Positions 61,675 through 64,000 of a stretch of 64,000 nucleotides of DNA are shown here, one piece after another. Both the position numbers and the translations under genes were made by a program. Position 1 is the stretch's first letter. Every line of letters begins with the position of its first letter. Where the stretch lies: the NCBI RefSeq assembly GCF_022012415.1, contig NZ_JAKLTR010000007.1:124001-188000 (forward strand), in the 5' to 3' direction. The stretch is from Terrimonas ginsenosidimutans (GTDB lineage Bacteria; Bacteroidota; Bacteroidia; Chitinophagales; Chitinophagaceae). The notes beneath the pieces are model-generated. The model ran no database searches. It had not been told where the DNA came from and saw only the letters and a program-made list of their open reading frames with translations.

Positions 61675-64000
61675 ATGCATTTCAGACGGCATGCTAAAAT
61701 TCCTTATACCGGAATTTTATCACGTAAACTATTTATGGTTATGAAACTGACAACTGCTTTTTTACTCGTTTGCATTCTGCAGGCCGGTGCCAAAGGCTTC
61801 GCTCAGCAGTTAACCCTGAAGGTGAGCAATGCTCCTATCGAAAGAGTGTTCTCGCTGATCGAACAACAAAGCGGCTATTTTTTTCTTTACAAATCCAATG
61901 AGTTACAGGAAGCGACGCCGGTAACGCTGAATGCATCGAATGTATCACTGGAGGAAGCGCTTCGGCTGACACTCAGTAACCAACCATTCGATTTCTCATT
62001 GGATGAGGCCAATAAAATGATCGTCCTGAAGAAGAAAAAAAAGGTTCCGGAGATAAAGCCCGTACTTCCGCCCGTCAAGGGAAGGGTGACAGATGAGAAA
62101 GGCCGCCCCCTGGCAGGTGCTACCGTACAGGTAAAGGGAACCACCGAAGCGGCGGTGACAGATGGTAATGGCGAATTCGAGTTCAAAGACCTTGCGCTGA
62201 AAACAACTTTAACGATCTCCTATGTCGGTTACCTCACGCAGGAAGTGATCACGGGCATGAACGAGCGCATCGTTATTAAACTTGCCGAAAGCCAGGTATC
62301 GCTCAACTCGATCGTGGTGGTCGGTTATGGTACACAAAAAAAGGGCGATGTTACCGGTGCGGTAGACCAGGTTGGTAAAGAATATTTTGAAGACAGGCCG
62401 ATGCCGAATGTAAGCCGTGGCCTGCAGGGGGTCCTGCCAAATCTTAACATAAAGATCTCTGATGGCAAACCGATCCGCGGAACAAACTACAATATCCGTG
62501 GCGGTACATCCATTGGTGCAGGTACGGTTCCCAATGCATTGGTGCTGATCGATGGAGTGCCTGGTGACCCTGACAACCTGAATCCTGATGACATCGAGAA
62601 TGTAACGGTCCTGAAAGACGCAGCATCTGCCGCAATCTATGGCGCCCGCGCCGCATTCGGGGTTCTGCTCATCACTACCAAAACGCCTCGTACCGGTCGA
62701 ACGCAGATCAACTACAGCGCAAACTTCTCCAACAATCGCCGTACAACAACGCCTGACCTGGTGACCGATGGTTACACCTGGGCCAAATACTACCAGGAAG
62801 CAATGCTGGGCTGGGGAGATTATGGAACACCTCCCGTGAACATAGATGGTAAACTGCTGTTCTCCGCTGCTTATCTCGAAGAACTGAAAAAACGTTCCGA
62901 AGACCCCTCATTGCCAAACTGGGGTCTCGACCCATCCGGTAACTATGCTTATTATGCAAGTACCGACTGGATGAAAGAACTGTATAAGAACAGTAACAAT
63001 TCAATGGAACATAATCTCAGTGTATCCAGCGCGACCGACAGAATGAAACTATCCCTCTCAGGACGTTTTTACACGCAGGATGGGATCTTCCGCTACAACC
63101 CTGATAAATTCAATCGTTATAATTTCCGTGGTAAAAGTGAAGTAAAGATCAGCGATAAGTTTTCGGTAAATGCCAATATTGAATTCTCCAATGTAGATTA
63201 TAAATATCCGCTTACCTCGCAAGGTGGCGTAAACTCGCTCTGGCGTATTCTCGCTGCATCGGGCTATCCGCTGGCTCCATTGCTGAACCCGGATGGCACA
63301 CTCACGAATGTGGCATCCTTCTCTATCGGGGACCTTTACCAGCAGAAAAGCTTTTCACAGCTAACAGATCTTACCAGCAGGAATATGATCGGCTTCACAG
63401 CGCTGCCGTTCAAGCATGTTTCAGTAAAAGGAAATTTCACTTATATCAATACCAATACTACAGAGCAGCGCCGTTACTTTCCTGTTACTTATAGCCAGAA
63501 ACCAGGTACAACGATCAACAGCGGTTTGAACTACCTGGAAGATTATGATGAAAAAGAAAAGAATTTTATCACCAATCTGTTTGCAGATTACAAGAATCAG
63601 TTCGGCGATCACAAGATTACTGTATTAGCAGGCGGCAACCTCGAGTCATATTCTTACCGGCAGCGCCGCGTTCGCCGGGACGGTCTGATCGTGGAAAATA
63701 TTGTTGACTGGAACCTTGCCACCGGCACAAACTATGTACTTACCGGTGGAGGTAACGAATGGTCGACTGCCGGCCTCTTTTCCCGCATCAACTATAGCTT
63801 CAAGGATAAATACCTGCTGGAAGTGAACGGCCGCTACGATGGCTCATCCCGTTTTCCTGAAAACAGAGCATGGGGCTTCTTTCCCTCTGTAGAAGGCGGC
63901 TGGATCGTGTCGAAAGAGAAGTTTATGAGCAGTACCGAGAACTGGTTAAGCCTTTTTAAGATCCGTGGTTCCTATGGAGCTTTAGGTAATGGGAATATTC
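61675..64000 (+). CDS. SusC/RagA-like TonB-linked outer membrane receptor (N-terminal part)
   Basis: The frame opens at ATG 61675 and runs past the window end (775 codons seen; the family is usually about 1000-1150 residues). The signal peptide (about 1-44) ends GFAQ. A STN secretin/TonB domain (LTLKVSNAPIERVFSLIEQQ) follows, then a carboxypeptidase-regulatory-like domain (VKGRVTDEKGRPLAGATVQV), and a plug domain with VVGYGTQKKGDVTGAVDQV and AAIYGARAAFGVLLI. The STN domain is the part that contacts FecR. It imports the glycan fragment for the right-hand locus. Confidence 0.94.
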   Translation, partial: MHFRRHAKIPYTGILSRKLFMVMKLTTAFLLVCILQAGAKGFAQQLTLKVSNAPIERVFSLIEQQSGYFFLYKSNELQEATPVTLNASNVSLEEALRLTLSNQPFDFSLDEANKMIVLKKKKKVPEIKPVLPPVKGRVTDEKGRPLAGATVQVKGTTEAAVTDGNGEFEFKDLALKTTLTISYVGYLTQEVITGMNERIVIKLAESQVSLNSIVVVGYGTQKKGDVTGAVDQVGKEYFEDRPMPNVSRGLQGVLPNLNIKISDGKPIRGTNYNIRGGTSIGAGTVPNALVLIDGVPGDPDNLNPDDIENVTVLKDAASAAIYGARAAFGVLLITTKTPRTGRTQINYSANFSNNRRTTTPDLVTDGYTWAKYYQEAMLGWGDYGTPPVNIDGKLLFSAAYLEELKKRSEDPSLPNWGLDPSGNYAYYASTDWMKELYKNSNNSMEHNLSVSSATDRMKLSLSGRFYTQDGIFRYNPDKFNRYNFRGKSEVKISDKFSVNANIEFSNVDYKYPLTSQGGVNSLWRILAASGYPLAPLLNPDGTLTNVASFSIGDLYQQKSFSQLTDLTSRNMIGFTALPFKHVSVKGNFTYINTNTTEQRRYFPVTYSQKPGTTINSGLNYLEDYDEKEKNFITNLFADYKNQFGDHKITVLAGGNLESYSYRQRRVRRDGLIVENIVDWNLATGTNYVLTGGGNEWSTAGLFSRINYSFKDKYLLEVNGRYDGSSRFPENRAWGFFPSVEGGWIVSKEKFMSSTENWLSLFKIRGSYGALGNGNI

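Noticed and set aside
1-64000. Search for CRISPR, tRNA, rRNA, insertion sequences and phage genes
   Set aside because: No regular repeats with spacers, no cloverleaf-like sequence outside genes and no transposase or integrase frames were recognised.

Overview
The window looks like a chromosomal segment of a Bacteroidota bacterium, most likely a Chitinophagaceae-type soil or plant-associated glycan degrader. The signs are Sus-type polysaccharide utilisation genes at both ends, a TonB-linked SusC-like receptor preceded by a FecR anti-sigma factor, an ECF sigma factor, a type IX secretion C-terminal domain, a DUF6377 regulator, an OmpA protein with thrombospondin-3 repeats, and many single-domain response regulators and PAS kinases. 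I saw no rRNA, tRNA, CRISPR array, transposase or phage gene.

Region by region. (1) 1-7.3 kb: the 3' end of a dextran-type utilisation locus, with a SusE/F-like binding protein (partial), a GH66 dextranase lipoprotein, a GH31 alpha-glucosidase and a large six-hairpin glycosidase with accessory domains. (2) 7.3-16.3 kb: housekeeping and signalling genes: DUF2461, DUF4287, a SemiSWEET transporter, an SDR plus zinc alcohol dehydrogenase operon, a receiver-PAS-kinase, a bestrophin-like channel, and an RsbQ-like hydrolase overlapping a PAS histidine kinase. (3) 16.4-38 kb: a stress-island-like region with two DUF892 ferritin-like proteins, a manganese catalase, an SPW membrane protein, a fasciclin protein, an RRM protein, a cupin, a Na+/H+ antiporter, an OmpA protein and several small unknown proteins. 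Embedded in it is a sugar cluster (17.2-24.1 kb): a glycosyltransferase, two GH1-like proteins (one fused to an RmlD-like domain) and UDP-galactopyranose mutase. (4) 38.3-46.1 kb: a dense signalling block with two paralogous AraC-regulator/response-regulator pairs, a histidine kinase homologue whose phospho-acceptor His is replaced by Phe, and a 1306-residue CheB-CheR-PAS-kinase fusion. (5) 46.3-50.2 kb: a small secreted protein, a T9SS cargo protein and a DUF6377 regulator. (6) 50.8-54.6 kb: a Tat/lipoprotein oxidoreductase operon (TIM-barrel sugar isomerase-like protein, cytochrome c, GMC flavoprotein with a putative 3Fe-4S motif, gluconate-dehydrogenase-subunit-3-like protein) resembling glucoside 3-dehydrogenase systems. 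(7) 54.8-64 kb: an ECF sigma factor, then a sugar operon (phosphodiester glycosidase, DUF4434 protein, AGE epimerase, FucP-type transporter), then FecR and the start of a SusC-like receptor that runs off the window.

How the parts may fit together: both ends import and break down glycans through the outer membrane (SusC, SusE/F), periplasm (GH66, GH31, six-hairpin enzyme) and inner membrane (MFS transporter). The sigma/anti-sigma/SusC set probably controls the right-hand locus by trans-envelope signalling. The central region looks like a general-stress gene pool. The most unusual items are the RsbQ-kinase pair, the GT/GH1/GH1-RmlD/UGM cluster, the duplicated AraC-receiver modules with a pseudo-kinase beside a CheB-CheR kinase, and the putative iron-sulfur glucoside dehydrogenase operon.
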